Assembly (NCBI GenBank): GCA_902364975.1
Contig: CABJFQ010000011.1
Span: 44,228 to 87,652 of the forward strand
Length of the DNA: 43,425 bases
Reading direction: 5' to 3'
Origin: Coriobacteriaceae bacterium
Lineage (GTDB): Bacteria; Actinomycetota; Coriobacteriia; Coriobacteriales; Coriobacteriaceae
Under the pieces are notes generated by a model that was given only the letters and a program-made list of their open reading frames with translations, did no database searches and had not been told where the DNA came from. Of this stretch, positions 9,982-16,918 are shown one piece after another. The position numbers and the translations under genes were made by a program. How positions within the stretch are numbered: position 1 is the stretch's first letter; each line of letters opens with the position of its first letter.

Positions 9982-11334
9982 TTAGCTCTGAGCTCGCACG
10001 CGAGCGGCGCCGAGTTCGGTCAGATGGTATTTCTGGCCATGCTTGATGACCAAGCCGGCCTGCGCCAAGTCATTGAGCGTGCGTGACCAAGTAGGGGCCG
10101 AGTTTCCAAACGCCCTCGCCAGATCGGTTGCACCGCACGCTTGATTTTGCGCCAGATAGCCCAGCGCGGCGTTGCCGCGATCGCTTACGAACACGTCCGG
10201 CTGTGGCTGAGCATACTGATTTGCTGCATTAGGATACATCATTTGAGCTGCTGATTGTTGAGAACTCTGCATCGGCGGCATTTGCTGTTGAAAACTTTGA
10301 GGCCACTGTTGGTAAGGCTGCGGAGTCATCTGCTGGGCCCAGGGGTTGTACTGCTGCTGCGGCATCTGCTGGTGCGGCTGCTGATATCCCTGCTGGTACT
10401 GCTGTGGGAACTGCTGGCCATACCCCAGTGGCGGCATCTGCTGATATGGATATCCCTGTTGGTACGGCTGATATCCCATTTGCTGGCCACCCGGTGCCCC
10501 CGTCGCCTGCTGCATTGCTGCTGCATCCTGATCCGCCAGCGGCATGGCCTCTGGCACGTTTGGCGGCATCGACATCGACGCCGCCTGGGACTCTTGTGTA
10601 GGAAGCATTCCGGGCTGCTGCATCTGTCCCACGCGGGGCTGCATCTGTTGCGTTGCCATGGGCTGCTGCGCAAAAGCTCCCGGCAGGGGATATGCGGACT
10701 GCTCCGTCTCGGGCCGCACGGCAGCACCGCGCCCGCCGGCGCGTTCGATTTCCTGCACGCGTTTAGGATCCAGGCTTACCGTAACCACGGTGCCGTTGCC
10801 CATGTTGTCCTCGATGGACACGGCCCCGCCGGCGTTTTCCAAATACTCCTGCACCATGGGAAACCCTGCTCCGGTTCCACGGATATAGCGCTTCATCTTG
10901 CTGTTTGCGCTGGTAACGCCAAAGTCGAAAGCGCGCTCCTTGTCGTCGATGCCGGGTCCTTGATCAGCAAAGCGGATGGTGTCTCCGCCGTCCAGAATCG
11001 AGATGATGGGCTCGGCAAAGTGCGCGTGGATAAAGTTTTCGACAATCTCGCGGATGACCATGAGCGAGATATGGCCACCTTGTTCTTTCATGCACTGGTA
11101 GACGGTGTTGGTCGTCTCTTCCAAATACGTGCGGACATCTTGCGGATCAATGACGATCACACGCGGTGTCGACAGCATGTCGTCATAGACGGCGATGCGC
11201 GCGGCGTACATGGCTTTTGGCGCCTGCGTGGTCGTCTGCTCGCCTTCCTCACGCTCTTCGCGCACGCCGGTGATGTGCTCGTTGTCGGGTGCCGGGTCTC
11301 CGGAATCGACCATGGTGTAAAAGTCGTCAGACAT
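9982..11334 (-). CDS. GHKL ATPase with Q-rich linker and winged-helix domain
   Basis: 450 residues in three parts. Residues about 50-190 form a SpoIIAB/RsbW-like GHKL ATPase: N-box IREIVENF (E96, N100), G1 box DQGPGI (124-129) and G2 box GTGAGF (153-158). Residues about 215-378 are a low-complexity stretch of Q, P, M and Y. Residues about 383-450 look like a winged helix: an ACGATDLARAFGNSAPTWSRTL helix-turn-helix, then a GLVIKHGQKYHLTELG wing. There is no phosphoacceptor histidine domain or membrane segment. I do not recognise a named family for the whole chain. It sits between the upstream oriC repeats and dnaA. A role in controlling sigma factors, dnaA expression or origin firing is speculation. 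Confidence 0.85.
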   Translation of the reverse strand: MSDDFYTMVDSGDPAPDNEHITGVREEREEGEQTTTQAPKAMYAARIAVYDDMLSTPRVIVIDPQDVRTYLEETTNTVYQCMKEQGGHISLMVIREIVENFIHAHFAEPIISILDGGDTIRFADQGPGIDDKERAFDFGVTSANSKMKRYIRGTGAGFPMVQEYLENAGGAVSIEDNMGNGTVVTVSLDPKRVQEIERAGGRGAAVRPETEQSAYPLPGAFAQQPMATQQMQPRVGQMQQPGMLPTQESQAASMSMPPNVPEAMPLADQDAAAMQQATGAPGGQQMGYQPYQQGYPYQQMPPLGYGQQFPQQYQQGYQQPHQQMPQQQYNPWAQQMTPQPYQQWPQSFQQQMPPMQSSQQSAAQMMYPNAANQYAQPQPDVFVSDRGNAALGYLAQNQACGATDLARAFGNSAPTWSRTLNDLAQAGLVIKHGQKYHLTELGAARVRAQS

Positions 11335-11416
11335 GCCGCTCGCAATCTTTCAAAAGGTTTCGAACAAATAGTAGCTCACCGTGCAATGTTTCTCATCTTT
11401 CGACAACTTTTCAAAA

Positions 11417-11429
11417 CCTGTTGAAAACT
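11417..11429 (-). promoter_or_regulatory. DnaA-box-like 13-mer, copy 1
   Basis: Core TTTTCAACA on the minus strand (11419-11427), within a 13-mer repeated exactly at 11470-11482 and inverted at 8216-8228. Confidence 0.6.
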
Positions 11430-11469
11430 TTGGAAAACGGACGAAAAGTTCTCAACATTGCCAACATGA

Positions 11470-11482
11470 CCTGTTGAAAACT
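11470..11482 (-). promoter_or_regulatory. DnaA-box-like 13-mer, copy 2
   Basis: Core TTTTCAACA on the minus strand (11472-11480). It is spaced 53 bp from copy 1, five helical turns, which puts both on one face of the helix. Confidence 0.6.
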
Positions 11483-11577
11483 CGATGAAATATCGTGAAA
11501 AGTTGCCATGCACCGCTAAATCGAGCTTGGCTTATGGGGGAACCGTGTGAACTGCGCAACCTTTTACCTTTGATTTC

Positions 11578-11607
11578 TTGACATTTGAACATTGATTTCC
11601 CTACAAT
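11578..11607 (+). promoter_or_regulatory. Promoter of the rpmH operon
   Basis: Perfect -35 TTGACA (11578-11583), 18-nt spacer, and -10 TACAAT (11602-11607), giving a leader of about 65 nt before rpmH. It is the best sigma-70-type promoter in the window. Confidence 0.8.
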
Positions 11608-11679
11608 CTTCAAGCTCACGTGTCTATATCTGCGTCCGCGTCCCCGCGGACACTCGAAATGCAGCAGGAGGAACTTAAG

Positions 11680-11814
11680 ATGAAGCGTACGTATCAGCCT
11701 AATAAGCGTAAGCGTGCCAAGACCCATGGCTTCCGTGCCCGTATGGCCACCAAGGGTGGTCGTGCCGTGCTCGCCCGTCGCCGCGCCAAGGGCCGCAAGC
11801 GTCTCACTGTCTAG
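11680..11814 (+). CDS. rpmH: 50S ribosomal protein L34
   Basis: 44 residues, [18 protein letters not shown] onward, with the highly basic L34 sequence and the usual length. An AGGAGGA ribosome binding site lies seven bases before the ATG. In-frame upstream codons from 11620 are ignored because they precede this site. It is the first gene of the conserved rpmH-rnpA-yidD-yidC-khpB cluster. Confidence 0.98.
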   Translation: MKRTYQPNKRKRAKTHGFRARMATKGGRAVLARRRAKGRKRLTV

Positions 11815-11834
11815 CAGCGATACACACATCTCGC

Positions 11835-12173
11835 ATGAAGACTATTAAGTCTCGGCAAGATTTCGAGCATGTGTTCAGTCAGGGGCGTCGTTTCAATCAC
11901 CCTCTGATTCGAATGACCATATGTGAATCGGTTGGCGAAGGCGACTCCGGAAGGGTCGCCTTCGTTGGTGCTAAACGGCTCGGTTGTGCTGTCGTGCGCA
12001 ACCGTTCTAAGCGTGTGATGCGCGAGGCCGCCCGCAGCTGTGGATTTCCCGTTGCGGGTTATGACATCATCTTGTTCGCAACTCCCAAGACGAGGGATTC
12101 CTCGCCGCAGGAGATGGACAAGGCATTGCGTTCGCTTATGAAACGCGCCGGCGTTGCCGGGGAGGAGCGATGA
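11835..12173 (+). CDS. rnpA: Ribonuclease P protein component
   Basis: 112 residues. It contains the RNR signature RNRSKRVMRE that contacts RNase P RNA, preceded by GAKRLGCAV. It assists the catalytic RNA in 5' maturation of tRNAs. The stop overlaps the yidD start by four bases (ATGA), so the two are coupled. No strong ribosome binding site is seen, and translation may continue from rpmH 20 bases upstream. Confidence 0.95.
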   Translation: MKTIKSRQDFEHVFSQGRRFNHPLIRMTICESVGEGDSGRVAFVGAKRLGCAVVRNRSKRVMREAARSCGFPVAGYDIILFATPKTRDSSPQEMDKALRSLMKRAGVAGEER

Positions 12174-12394
12174 GCAATCACGTTTTGCGACGTGTTGCCA
12201 TCGCTCCTATTCGCATATATCAACAGGTTATTTCGCCCTTATTGCCTGACGCCTGCATTTTTTACCCAACGTGCTCGCAATACGCCATCCAGGCGATTGA
12301 GAAGTACGGTGTTTTGAGAGGCTGCTGGCTTGCCGTGAGGCGCATCGCTCGCTGCAATCCCCTGCACGTCGGCGGTTATGACCCTGTGCCCTAG
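12170..12394 (+). CDS. yidD: Membrane protein insertion efficiency factor YidD
   Basis: 74 residues with the family pattern: an amphipathic N-terminal helix including PIRIYQQVISPLLPDACIF, the cysteine motif YPTCSQYA, and a C-terminal CNPLHVGGYDPVP. YidD proteins aid membrane insertion alongside YidC, which is the next gene. It overlaps rnpA by four bases. Confidence 0.95.
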   Translation: MSNHVLRRVAIAPIRIYQQVISPLLPDACIFYPTCSQYAIQAIEKYGVLRGCWLAVRRIARCNPLHVGGYDPVP

Positions 12395-12423
12395 CGGGCA
12401 CTCGCTATCGGAGGAAAACTTAC

Positions 12424-13194
12424 ATGTGGGATTGGATCGTTAACATCCTTTTCGAGCTGCTCAAGCTCATCCAGACCTTTGCGGTCGACTGGGGCCTGTC
12501 CATCATCATCCTGGTGGTCATCATCCGTCTGCTGCTGACGCCGCTTATGCTCAAGTCGACTAAGTCGACGGCTCGCATGCAGGTGCTGCAGCCCAAGATG
12601 CTCGAGATCCAGGAGCGCTATGCCGACGATCCCCAGCGTCAGGCCGAGGAGATGCAGAAGTTCTACAGCGAGAACAAGTTCAACCCCATGGCTGGTTGTC
12701 TGCCGCTTCTGATTCAGATGCCTATCCTGTTTGCCCTGTTTACGCTGCTTCGTAACCTGCCGCAGTACTTTAACGAGGGCACGTTCTCGTTCTTCAACAT
12801 CCTGCCCGACCTGACCACCACGCCGAGCGCTTCCTTTGCCGATGGCTTTATGGTTGCACTGCCTGCGCTGGTCTGCCTGATCCTGTTTGCCGTCCTGACC
12901 CTGATTCCGCAGCTCTATATGTCGCGCAACCAGACCGGCCAGCAGGCCCAGAGCATGCGTATGATGGCCGTTGTCATGACGGTCATGATGCTTTGGATGG
13001 GCTGGAGCCTTCCCGTTGGTGTTCTGCTGTACTACGATGTGTCTTCTGCCTGGCAGGTTATCCAGCAGATCTTCGTGACACAGAAGGTTATCGACAAGGC
13101 TAAGGCCGATGAGGAGGAGCGCCTCAAGAACGCTCCACTGCAGGTCGAGGTTACCCGTCGCGAGAAGAAGCCGCGTCCGCACAAGAAGAAGTAG
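12424..13194 (+). CDS. yidC: Membrane protein insertase YidC/Oxa1
   Basis: 256 residues. The first membrane segment contains a positively charged residue (LVVIIRLLLTPL) equivalent to the groove arginine of Gram-positive YidC. This is followed by the charged cytoplasmic loop, the MAGCLPLLIQMPI segment and three more hydrophobic stretches. The tail is lysine/arginine-rich, as expected for ribosome contact. There is no cleavable signal peptide or lipobox. GGAGG lies nine bases before the ATG. Confidence 0.96.
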   Translation: MWDWIVNILFELLKLIQTFAVDWGLSIIILVVIIRLLLTPLMLKSTKSTARMQVLQPKMLEIQERYADDPQRQAEEMQKFYSENKFNPMAGCLPLLIQMPILFALFTLLRNLPQYFNEGTFSFFNILPDLTTTPSASFADGFMVALPALVCLILFAVLTLIPQLYMSRNQTGQQAQSMRMMAVVMTVMMLWMGWSLPVGVLLYYDVSSAWQVIQQIFVTQKVIDKAKADEEERLKNAPLQVEVTRREKKPRPHKKK

Positions 13195-13212
13195 TCGGGA
13201 TATCAATCTTAT

Positions 13213-13225
13213 TTAGGTACCTAAC
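13213..13225. repeat. Palindromic 13-mer TTAGGTACCTAAC, copy 1
   Basis: Contains the perfect 12-base palindrome TTAGGTACCTAA, positioned just upstream of the khpB ribosome binding site. An identical 13-mer occurs at 16717-16729 over the stop codon of the last gene of the parAB cluster. Role unknown. Confidence 0.5.
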
Positions 13226-13239
13226 TTTTGGAGTACGTT

Positions 13240-13809
13240 ATGTCTGAAGAGATCATCGAGGATATGCTTGAGGAGGTTGCCCCGCAGACTGCGGGCGATT
13301 ATCCCGAGATTGCACAGCGCTACAAGGCCGGTGAAGAGCTGACCGATGAGGAGCTCGACACCATCGCCGATGTTGCGATTTCCATTCTGCGTTCCATCCT
13401 TTCGCACTTCGATGCCGCCAACTCTCCTATTGATGAGTACGAGGGTGACGAGGGCGAGCTGATTTTGGATGTTACCGCTCCTGATCTTGCTGTTCTCATT
13501 GGCCGTCATGGTCGTACCCTTGATGCCCTTCAGGTTATGTTCTCTTTGCTGGTGAGCCGCAAGCTTGGCTTTAGGTATCCGGTTGTAGTGGACGTCGAGG
13601 GATACAAGAGCCGCCGTCAGGACAAGGTTGCCTCCATGGCACAGTCTGCAGCCGAGCGTGCCATCCGCACTCATAAGAGTGTTTCGCTTCCGCCCATGAA
13701 TGCCTATGAGCGTCGACTGGTTCACATTGCACTTCGTGGCAATGATGCCGTCGATACTCATTCTGAGGGTTCTGACCCTGATCGCCATGTGGTGATTGTT
13801 GCTCGATAA
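13240..13809 (+). CDS. khpB: KH/R3H RNA-binding protein (Jag/KhpB family)
   Basis: 189 residues. The N-terminal 65 are acidic. A KH domain shows LIGRHGRTLDALQ, and a C-terminal R3H domain carries PPMNAYERRLVHIAL. KhpB/Jag binds RNA and in Firmicutes affects cell division. Its place after yidC is conserved. The start is the ATG at 13240 because TTGGAG lies six bases before it; the in-frame TTG at 13228 lies before that site. Confidence 0.92.
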   Translation: MSEEIIEDMLEEVAPQTAGDYPEIAQRYKAGEELTDEELDTIADVAISILRSILSHFDAANSPIDEYEGDEGELILDVTAPDLAVLIGRHGRTLDALQVMFSLLVSRKLGFRYPVVVDVEGYKSRRQDKVASMAQSAAERAIRTHKSVSLPPMNAYERRLVHIALRGNDAVDTHSEGSDPDRHVVIVAR

Positions 13810-13829
13810 TCTGCTCGAGCTTATGCTAA

Positions 13830-13859
13830 GGGGACGTGGTTTCCACGTCCCCTTTTTTT
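13830..13859 (+). terminator. Terminator of the rpmH-khpB operon
   Basis: Perfect 10-bp stem (13830-13839 with 13843-13852) with a three-base loop and seven T residues. It ends the rpmH operon 21 bases after khpB. Confidence 0.95.
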
Positions 13860-13905
13860 GTCAAAAGTTCTCGATACACTGATTTTTGTCAGAAAGGAGC
13901 TTTCG

Positions 13906-14643
13906 TTGTTAGTACTTACTGATCAGCAAGCTGACGAGATGTTGACTCGTCTATCTTCCTATTGCAAAGAGTATTCCTTGAGCGTATCTGATGTTGAGCT
14001 GAGGAAATGTATTCAGCATTTGGATTTGGTTCTGGAAACAAATAAGACAACTAATCTCACCCGTATTCTTAACGTAGAAGATGCTGCGGTACTTCATATC
14101 CTCGACTCACTTGTTTTGCTCCCCTATATCAATAAGGCTCCTGAGGGAGCTCTGCTCGATATGGGGACAGGTGCGGGCTTCCCTGGTATTCCGTTAACCA
14201 TAGCCACGCATCGTAAAACTACTTATATTGACTCTGTTGGTAAGAAGGTTGATGCCGTCAATTCTTTTGTTCATACTCTTGGGTTGAAACATGCTCATGC
14301 GATTCATGATCGCCTTGAAGAATATGCTCGAAGCCATAAGAAGCAGTTTTCTGTCGTAACCGCCCGCGCACTTGCCCCTCTACCGATTCTTGTTGAGTAT
14401 GCGGCTCCGTTCCTCAAGGATGGAGGTCTATTTGTTATCACCAAGGGCAATCCTTCCGATGAGGAGCTTGCTTCCGGTATGTCAGCAGCTAAGATTTGCG
14501 GCTTCACTTTGCTTCTGAATGACGCAATCGATTTGCCTGAGGGCTTGGGCCACAGGGAGTTTATTGTTTTTAAGAAGAGTCATCCAGCATCCGTTTCATT
14601 GCCTCGTGCAAATGGCATGGCTAAGAAGAATCCGCTTGCCTAG
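13906..14643 (+). CDS. rsmG: 16S rRNA (guanine-N7)-methyltransferase RsmG
   Basis: 245 residues. The SAM-binding loop is LLDMGTGAGFPGIP (around 82-96), and VTARALAPLPILVEYAAPFL is the conserved region of the family. It methylates G527 of 16S rRNA (E. coli numbering); loss gives low-level streptomycin resistance in several bacteria. I choose the TTG at 13906 because AAAGGAG lies six bases upstream; an in-frame TTG at 13858 sits inside the terminator. Base composition is clearly more AT-rich than the genes to its left. Three parS sites follow its stop. Confidence 0.95.
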   Translation: MLVLTDQQADEMLTRLSSYCKEYSLSVSDVELRKCIQHLDLVLETNKTTNLTRILNVEDAAVLHILDSLVLLPYINKAPEGALLDMGTGAGFPGIPLTIATHRKTTYIDSVGKKVDAVNSFVHTLGLKHAHAIHDRLEEYARSHKKQFSVVTARALAPLPILVEYAAPFLKDGGLFVITKGNPSDEELASGMSAAKICGFTLLLNDAIDLPEGLGHREFIVFKKSHPASVSLPRANGMAKKNPLA

Positions 14644-14644
14644 A

Positions 14645-14660
14645 TGTTTCACGTGAAACA
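14645..14660. promoter_or_regulatory. parS site 1
   Basis: Perfect 16-base palindrome TGTTTCACGTGAAACA, the canonical ParB-binding sequence, directly after the rsmG stop codon. Confidence 0.97.
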
Positions 14661-14683
14661 TAATGGATACTAACAACTTGCAG

Positions 14684-14699
14684 TGTTTCACGTGAAACA
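14684..14699. promoter_or_regulatory. parS site 2
   Basis: Perfect TGTTTCACGTGAAACA, centred 39 bp from site 1. Confidence 0.97.
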
Positions 14700-14722
14700 T
14701 GGCGGTTGATATCGAATCGGAA

Positions 14723-14738
14723 TGTTTCACGTGAAACA
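14723..14738. promoter_or_regulatory. parS site 3
   Basis: Perfect TGTTTCACGTGAAACA, again centred 39 bp after the previous site and 40 bp before the parA start codon. The equal spacing suggests ordered ParB loading and possible autoregulation of parAB. Confidence 0.97.
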
Positions 14739-14777
14739 TCCTCCGTTTGACAGCTTTAATACACACCAGGAGGGACC

Positions 14778-15578
14778 GTGGGATTTCGCGACGTTAAGCG
14801 TTCTAAGAGCGCAAAAGACACGCGTATCATTGCAATCATCAATCAAAAAGGCGGCGTCGGTAAGTCAACGACGGCTGTAAACCTTGCAGCAGCACTGGGT
14901 GAGCAGGGTCGTAAGACACTAATTGTCGATTTTGATCCGCAGGGAAACAGCACCAGTGGATTTGGAATTGAAAAAGAAGACCTTGATCACTGCATCTATG
15001 ATGCATTGTTGAATGATGTGCCGGCAGAATCGCTTGTTCTTGATACAAATTGCAAAAAGGTATTCGTAATTCCAGCTACGATTCAGCTTGCAGGTGCCGA
15101 AATTGAGCTCGTAAGCGCAATTGCTCGTGAAACCCGCCTCAAAGATTTGCTTGAGCCGATTCAGGACGAGTTCGATTTTATTTTCATTGACTGTCCTCCT
15201 TCGCTCGGCCTGCTTACTATCAATGCCTTGACCGCAGCAGATAGCGTTTTGATTCCAATCCAGTGTGAGTATTACGCACTCGAGGGCGTTACGAAGCTGC
15301 TTGAGTCAATGAAGATGGTCAAATCACGTCTGAACAAGGGCTTAGACACCTATGGCGTGCTTATGACCATGTATGACTCACGTACTTCTTTGTCGAATCA
15401 GGTTGTTGAGGAAGTTCAATCGTACTTTGGCGATAAGGCGTTTAAGACGCTGATTCCCCGTACGGTTAAAATCTCTGAAGCTCCGTCTTTTGGAGAACCG
15501 GTAATTACCTATGCACCTCAAAATAAGGGTGCAAAAGCGTATATGAACCTTGCAAAAGAGGTGATCAAGCGTGCCTAG
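14778..15578 (+). CDS. parA: Chromosome partitioning ATPase ParA (Soj)
   Basis: 266 residues. The deviant Walker A is KGGVGKST (24-31), the Walker A' region is VDFDPQGNSTSG, and the Walker B is FIFIDCPPSLGLL. ParA binds DNA non-specifically as an ATP dimer and moves ParB-parS complexes, segregating origins. The GTG start has GGAGGG four bases upstream. It overlaps parB by eight bases. The adjacent parS sites confirm a chromosomal type Ib-like system. Confidence 0.96.
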   Translation: MGFRDVKRSKSAKDTRIIAIINQKGGVGKSTTAVNLAAALGEQGRKTLIVDFDPQGNSTSGFGIEKEDLDHCIYDALLNDVPAESLVLDTNCKKVFVIPATIQLAGAEIELVSAIARETRLKDLLEPIQDEFDFIFIDCPPSLGLLTINALTAADSVLIPIQCEYYALEGVTKLLESMKMVKSRLNKGLDTYGVLMTMYDSRTSLSNQVVEEVQSYFGDKAFKTLIPRTVKISEAPSFGEPVITYAPQNKGAKAYMNLAKEVIKRA

Positions 15579-16476
15579 TGTAAAGAAACGTGGTGGATTG
15601 GGACGCGGACTCAATGCTTTGGTCTCAGAGGCTGAGTATGAGACCGGTGGTTCTGCTGCATCTGCTTCAAATGCCGCATCTGAAACAAAACTACCTATTG
15701 AGGATATCGTTCCCAACCCTAATCAACCGCGAATTCACTTTAATGAAACTGAACTTCGCGAGTTGAGCGAGTCAATCCAAGAACATGGCGTTTTGCAGCC
15801 GCTCTTGGTTCGCAAGCATGGAAACGGCTATGAGATCATCGCTGGTGAGCGTCGTTACCAGGCGTCAAAGCTTGCTGGTCTTGAGGAACTGCCTGTCATC
15901 ATTAAAGATGTTAATGATGAAGAGATGCTGGCCCTTGCTCTTATCGAAAATCTTCAGCGTTCTGATCTGAATCCCGTCGAAGAGGCTAAGGGCTATCGCC
16001 AGCTCATCGATGCTAGCGGTATGACCCAGGAGGCGTTGTCGAAGGCCGTAAGCAAGTCACGCTCTGCAATTACAAACTCGCTGCGCCTTCTCGATCTCCC
16101 CGAAGTAGTTCAGCAGATGATTTTTGAGGGTAAACTTACTGCTGGTCACGCACGTGCGATTCTTGCAGTTCCCTATGAGGACGCGCGAATTCGACTTGCA
16201 GAGAAGGTTGTTGCAGAGGGCCTTTCCGTAAGAGCGACAGAAAATCTTGCTCCATTGTTTTCTGCCGGAGAAACGCCTAAGACGCCGAGGCCTGCAACGC
16301 CTCAGTCTTTTAAAAAGGCTGCGCGTGTACTTCGTCAGATATTTAATACCAACGTACGCGTGAAGAGCTCGCGTGGAAAGAATAAGATTGAGATTGAGTT
16401 TAAAGACGAGGAAGAGCTCTCTCGTATTCTTGGTGAAATGATTCAGTTTGATCAAGGAGGCCAAGATGAGGAATAA
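15571..16476 (+). CDS. parB: Chromosome partitioning protein ParB (Spo0J)
   Basis: 301 residues. The N-terminal KRGGLGRGLNALV is the ParA-stimulating, basic start typical of Spo0J. The CTP-binding motif is GERRYQAS (92-99), ENLQRSDLNPVEEA follows, and a helix-turn-helix MTQEALSKAVSKSRSAITN recognises parS. The C-terminal dimerisation part ends acidic. The GTG start overlaps parA. Its last 11 bases overlap the start of the next small gene. Confidence 0.96.
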   Translation: MPSVKKRGGLGRGLNALVSEAEYETGGSAASASNAASETKLPIEDIVPNPNQPRIHFNETELRELSESIQEHGVLQPLLVRKHGNGYEIIAGERRYQASKLAGLEELPVIIKDVNDEEMLALALIENLQRSDLNPVEEAKGYRQLIDASGMTQEALSKAVSKSRSAITNSLRLLDLPEVVQQMIFEGKLTAGHARAILAVPYEDARIRLAEKVVAEGLSVRATENLAPLFSAGETPKTPRPATPQSFKKAARVLRQIFNTNVRVKSSRGKNKIEIEFKDEEELSRILGEMIQFDQGGQDEE

Positions 16477-16720
16477 GATTTTAACTGCGATTGCATTGGT
16501 GACGACTGTCGCGGCTGGTGCCTTTGCTGGCTATAAGATCGCGACAGACGATGAACTTCGAGGTCGTTTGCTTCGTGGCGCGCAAGATATTGTCGATACT
16601 TCCAAGAAGAAAATGGATGTTATGACAGAAGATGTTGCCATGCGCACTGCTCAGGTAACGAAGAATCCCAAGATTAATCAAGGTTGGGTTAGCAACCAAT
16701 GGGAAAATGTAGGCTATTAG
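16466..16720 (+). CDS. Small membrane-anchored protein after parB
   Basis: 84 residues from the ATG at 16466, chosen because AAGGAGG lies five bases before it. Residues about 4-22 form one membrane segment; the rest is a charged helix with many K, D and M residues. It resembles YtxH-like small proteins in layout only, and I do not recognise a specific family. The start overlaps parB by 11 bases, so it is translated with the segregation genes. It may be an anchor or simply a passenger. Confidence 0.75.
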   Translation: MRNKILTAIALVTTVAAGAFAGYKIATDDELRGRLLRGAQDIVDTSKKKMDVMTEDVAMRTAQVTKNPKINQGWVSNQWENVGY

Positions 16721-16729
16721 GTACCTAAC
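16717..16729. repeat. Palindromic 13-mer TTAGGTACCTAAC, copy 2
   Basis: Exact copy of the 13-mer at 13213-13225, overlapping the stop codon of the small gene after parB. Confidence 0.5.
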
Positions 16730-16749
16730 AATTACCCTGCATATTTTGA

Positions 16750-16790
16750 GGGGTCCTTGTCTGATTCACGAGACAAGGACCCCCTATTTT
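16750..16790 (+). terminator. Terminator-like hairpin between the parAB cluster and rlmN
   Basis: Perfect 13-bp stem (16750-16762 with 16771-16783) with an eight-base loop. The plus-strand tail is CTATTTT, not a clean T-run. It lies between convergent genes, so it probably ends parAB transcription and may also slow rlmN read-through. Confidence 0.7.
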
Positions 16791-16884
16791 GGCAGTAAAA
16801 ATGGGAAAGGTTGCAACTGATCCAAAATTGAGGTCGATAAATGAAACGGCCCAGGTTGCATATCCTGCAATCGGGGCCGTTCGA

Positions 16885-16900
16885 TGTTTCACATGAAACG
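16885..16900. promoter_or_regulatory. Degenerate parS-like site
   Basis: TGTTTCACATGAAACG matches parS at 14 of 16 positions. It lies in the short gap after the rlmN stop, 2.1 kb from the perfect cluster. Confidence 0.5.
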
Positions 16901-16918
16901 TTTTGGCGTGTGACTCCC

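Larger units (their letters stand above)
11335..11577. other. Upstream part of candidate oriC
   Basis: Non-coding divergence point between the leftward replication genes and the rightward rpmH operon. It carries two exact direct copies of CCTGTTGAAAACT (11417-11429 and 11470-11482), TTCTCAACA (11449-11457), and several ACTTTTCAAAA/GAAAAGTT variants with partial mirror symmetry around 11406-11430. Gene polarity reverses here. The position upstream of the dnaA gene block corresponds to the classical oriC location. I could not define a promoter for the leftward genes. Confidence 0.6.

Noticed and set aside
10326..10730. Tandem repeats or CRISPR in the Q-rich codon tract
   Set aside because: The repetition is CAG/CAA codons in a low-complexity protein linker, without constant-length repeats and unique spacers.
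12391..13206. 271-residue minus-strand frame opposite yidC
   Set aside because: Gln/His/Leu-rich shadow of yidC, which has clear family features.
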